DNA from: Propionibacteriaceae bacterium
GTDB lineage: Bacteria; Actinomycetota; Actinomycetes; Propionibacteriales; Propionibacteriaceae
NCBI GenBank assembly: GCA_905372155.1
Contig: CAJPNZ010000127.1
Coordinates: forward strand, 1 to 7,663
DNA length: 7,663 nucleotides
Direction of reading: 5' to 3'
The position numbers were made by a program, and so were the translations under genes. Position 1 is the first letter of the stretch. Every line of letters starts with the position of its first letter. A model generated the notes under the pieces. That model was not told the DNA's origin. It searched no databases and worked only from the letters and a program-made list of their open reading frames with translations. Below are positions 6,401-7,663 of the stretch, one piece after another.

Positions 6401-6546
6401 AGGGACCCTCCTGGCTCACCGAGAAACTGGAACAGGCGGTCGAGATCCTCCAGAGAGGGACCTTTGAGGCCCGGGAGGGACCGCAGTGCGCCTGGTGCGC
6501 GTTCGGGTCCTCCTGCCCGGCGATCAACCCCGGAGGCTTGGAATGA
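3487..6546 (+). CDS. adnA: AdnA-type subunit: UvrD-like helicase plus RecB-like Fe-S nuclease
   Basis: First subunit of the actinobacterial AdnAB helicase-nuclease that resects double-strand breaks; 1019 residues, close to the mycobacterial AdnA length. SF1A motor motifs are Q24, Walker A GGPGTGKT (39-46), motif II VLVDDAQE (234-241), GDPQQ and FRG (264-268, 273-275), GHRN (298-301), motif V GVRLLTAH (587-594) and motif VI ERRSFYVACSRA (646-657). The C-terminal nuclease has H808, D893 in TVDRLE, DLKTG (906-910) and QLGVYQLA (924-931). C781, C1001, C1004 and C1010 are spaced as in Fe-S-stapled AddB/AdnAB nucleases. Asp replaces the catalytic Glu at position 238, suggesting a weak motor beside an intact nuclease. 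The start is GTG 3487, the first possible after the in-frame TGA at 3481; no Shine-Dalgarno precedes it. Its stop overlaps the adnB start by 4 bases. Confidence 0.9.
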   Translation: MNDIGAWRLLPAALPETPVPDDGQEAAAAPRRGVRVVLGGPGTGKTTTLAAAVVRRLEEGATLERLVILTASRQAAQELRRDIIRRRGGAEVGARVTTIHGFALGLLRELGDPEQDLRLLRAPEQEQRLRDLLEGEGERSWPEEVRAAARTRAFARQLREVLARARQLGLDPERVIQLAEGEPTFEAVGRFFETYLTIADFDGALDYTELVHRARLLLADTAVAEACRSRFDAVLVDDAQELDQVAANLLADLARIGLPLLVFGDPQQRLGSFRGASAASITLLRRLPGAETLGLVTGHRNRPAVAKALAGIRERLDAGDAPPAASPAPGEGSLVTVSIYDDSAAEIAHLAAALREAVLVDGCAWHELAVIARSGRNQLTPLARELTARGIPVEVAGDELALGSQRAVETLLAGMTGAANLEHLGNEAVTRLLAGPLCELDAVGQRTLIRSLLATGTGDLDSRDLLGKCLSRPELLEALPSSEAERVRALGLLLGRAAGKLTRGAPVAEVLWTIWNGTGWPEKLREAALAGSRGANQDLDAVVELFELAGRRQELAGHHGADAFCSAVMREEIPADTGRELSIQGRGVRLLTAHRSRSGSWRRVHVIGVSEGTWPQTGWRDLLLDPDRLAPDHLDAASTVGQIASERRSFYVACSRAVEQLHISASAASEAEPAEPSRFCRELGAAPVRVAGLPGQRQTAASLIAELRRVAGDPAESPAMRRAAALRLAHLADITDQRFRPAFREARPENWWGVKQPSSPDWRTSRPLVITGSTLQALLTCPRQWFLSRRGGADRPRGPQAGVGDVIHRLAQRAAWGTMGLAEMLQGLDEVWPRLRFEARWMETAEKEQMRRALTRFHAWNETNPDELLGVEVNFEAPIVVKDVPVLLRGTVDRLELRDGKLSVVDLKTGRRPPTRAEVAEHTQLGVYQLAARLGAFEALAPGIREVAEPSLLQLRHGGALPERQFQPVLPEGPSWLTEKLEQAVEILQRGTFEAREGPQCAWCAFGSSCPAINPGGLE
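6532..6536 (+). promoter_or_regulatory. Strong ribosome binding site of adnB inside the adnA end
   Basis: GGAGG, six bases before the ATG at 6543, lies within the last codons of adnA. With the ATGA stop/start overlap (6543-6546) it sets the adnB start and points to coupled translation of the two subunits. Confidence 0.85.
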
Positions 6547-7663
6547 AACCACTGAAAGACCCCGGCGACCTGTGCGATGCACTCGGAATCCCGTTCAGCC
6601 CGGAACAGCTGAACGCCATCTGCGCCCCGCTCGAACCGCAGGTGATCGTCGCCGGAGCGGGTACGGGGAAAACCACGGTCATGGCCGCTCGGGTCGTGTG
6701 GCTGGTGGGCACCGGGCAGGTGCGGGCCGAGCAGGTCCTCGGGTTGACCTTCACCCGGAAGGCCGCCGCGGAGCTGGGAGAGCGCATCTGTCACGCCCTG
6801 GAACGGGCCGACCTGGCCTCCCGGGACGAGACGGAGGGCGGCGAGATGGTGCTCACCTACGACGCCTTCGCCGCCCGGCTCGTCCGGGAACACGGCCTGA
6901 GACTGGGCATCGAGGCCGATGCCGGGCTGCTGTCCGGGGCTTCCAGGTTCAGGGTTGCCGTCCGGGCGGTGGCCGAGCATTCCCTGCCCCTCGAACACCT
7001 GTCCCGGCTGTCCCCGCGCCAGCTCCCGGAACGGGTGCTGGCCCTGGATGCGGCCCTGGGATCGCACCTGGCCACGCCCGCGCAGGTCAGGGAGTTCTCC
7101 CTGCGGGCCCGGGCCCGGTTCGAGAAAGCACCGCTGTGGCGGGGCTCACCGACGAGGGCGGTTCTCGAGGCCCAGGCGGCCATCGACGAGCGCCTGGAGT
7201 TGTTGGAACTCGTCGAGACCTACCGGGAGCTCAAGAGGAAACTCGGCCTGGTGGAATTCGCCGACCAGCAGGCCCAGGCCGTGGAACTGGCGCGGTCCTT
7301 CCCCGCGGTCGGCGCCACGCTCAGACAACGGTTCCGGGTGGTCCTGCTCGATGAGTACCAGGACACCTCGTCGGCGCAGGCAATCCTGCTGCGCGCGTTG
7401 TTCAGCGGCGCCGATACCGCGTCGGGCCGCGGGTTTCCCGTGACCGCCGTCGGGGATCCGAACCAGGCGATCTACGGGTGGCGCGGAGCAGCCGCCTCGA
7501 ACATCCTCGGGTTTCCCACCCACTTCCCCGGGGCAACGGGAGAACCCGCAAAGGAGTTCACGCTCACCATCAACCGCCGCAGCGGCAGCCGGATCCTGGA
7601 GGTGGGCAATGCCCTGGCCGAGCCGCTCACGCGCACCAGGGGCGGGGGGGTGGAACTGCGCCC
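6543..7663 (+). CDS. adnB: AdnB-type subunit, N-terminal UvrD-like motor (3' truncated by the window)
   Basis: The first 373 residues of a second SF1A helicase, translationally coupled to adnA. Visible motifs are Q22 in FSPEQLNAI, Walker A AGAGTGKT (37-44), motif Ia LTFTRKAAAELGERI (68-82), motif II LLDEYQD (268-274, with D270 and E271), motif III GDPNQAIYGWRGA (304-316) and motif IV TINRRS (342-347). Unlike its partner, every catalytic residue in view is canonical, as expected for the driving 3'-to-5' motor of AdnAB. Mycobacterial AdnB is about 1100 residues with its own RecB-like nuclease at the C-terminus; that part, motifs V-VI included, lies beyond the right edge. PcrA/UvrD1 is the main alternative, but the tight pairing with a helicase-nuclease gene and the IYGWRGAAASNI stretch favour AdnB. 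Confidence 0.88.
   Translation, partial: MKPLKDPGDLCDALGIPFSPEQLNAICAPLEPQVIVAGAGTGKTTVMAARVVWLVGTGQVRAEQVLGLTFTRKAAAELGERICHALERADLASRDETEGGEMVLTYDAFAARLVREHGLRLGIEADAGLLSGASRFRVAVRAVAEHSLPLEHLSRLSPRQLPERVLALDAALGSHLATPAQVREFSLRARARFEKAPLWRGSPTRAVLEAQAAIDERLELLELVETYRELKRKLGLVEFADQQAQAVELARSFPAVGATLRQRFRVVLLDEYQDTSSAQAILLRALFSGADTASGRGFPVTAVGDPNQAIYGWRGAAASNILGFPTHFPGATGEPAKEFTLTINRRSGSRILEVGNALAEPLTRTRGGGVELR

Noticed and set aside
6464..7354. 296-codon + strand frame overlapping the adnA end and adnB start
   Set aside because: Out-of-frame shadow; adnB in the neighbouring frame has Walker A, motif Ia and motif II, and a proper ribosome site.
3487..7663. The two helicase genes as RecBCD, AddAB or plain UvrD/PcrA paralogues
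   Set aside because: No RecC or RecD type sequence is present. In AddAB the B subunit lacks a working helicase, while here both genes carry SF1 motifs and the first has an Fe-S nuclease domain, which is the AdnAB layout.
1..7663. Mobile element, CRISPR array, tRNA/rRNA or a new defence island
   Set aside because: No transposase, integrase, direct-repeat array or RNA gene was found. All genes are housekeeping-type with uniform composition, and AdnAB is a known repair machine.

Overview
The window is GC-rich, densely coded DNA with strong third-position G/C bias, typical of an Actinomycetota chromosome. DUF3107 and AdnAB-type helicase-nucleases are actinobacterial hallmarks. Protein style suggests something near Propionibacteriaceae, but I cannot fix the genus. 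There is no sign of mobile DNA, CRISPR, or rRNA/tRNA genes. Nearly all of it is coding; the longest gene-free stretch is about 100 bp.

Left part (1-3390). The 3' half of trpS (tryptophanyl-tRNA synthetase) enters on the + strand and ends at 475. It converges on a four-gene block read right to left on the minus strand: a cold-shock protein (3390-3184), a PP2C-type Ser/Thr phosphatase (3121-2312), a small DUF3107 protein (2292-2068) and an RhlE-like DEAD-box RNA helicase (2016-577). The gaps of 62, 19 and 51 nt fit one operon or two overlapping transcripts. A cold-shock RNA chaperone and a DEAD-box helicase together suggest RNA-structure and ribosome handling, with the phosphatase as a possible signalling input. 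The helicase appears to start at CTG, because no ATG, GTG or TTG lies between its upstream in-frame stop and its Q motif.

Right part (3487-7663). Divergent from the cold-shock gene are two overlapping + strand genes. The first (1019 codons) has a full UvrD-like SF1 helicase followed by a RecB-like nuclease with four cysteines placed as in Fe-S nucleases. The second starts inside the first one's stop (ATGA) behind a strong Shine-Dalgarno; its UvrD-like N-terminus runs off the right edge. This is the AdnA-AdnB pair, the actinobacterial end-resection machine that replaces RecBCD/AddAB. The first subunit has Asp where the catalytic Glu of Walker B is expected, while the second has a canonical DEYQD. 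From memory, M. tuberculosis also has DUF3107 (Rv3208A), rhlE (Rv3211) and adnAB (Rv3202c-Rv3201c) close together, which supports these names.

I see no clearly new defence or mobile system. The points most worth a second look are the CTG start, the csp-PP2C-DUF3107-rhlE block beside adnAB, the altered AdnA motor motifs, and the hairpin in the 96-bp divergent region between csp and adnA.
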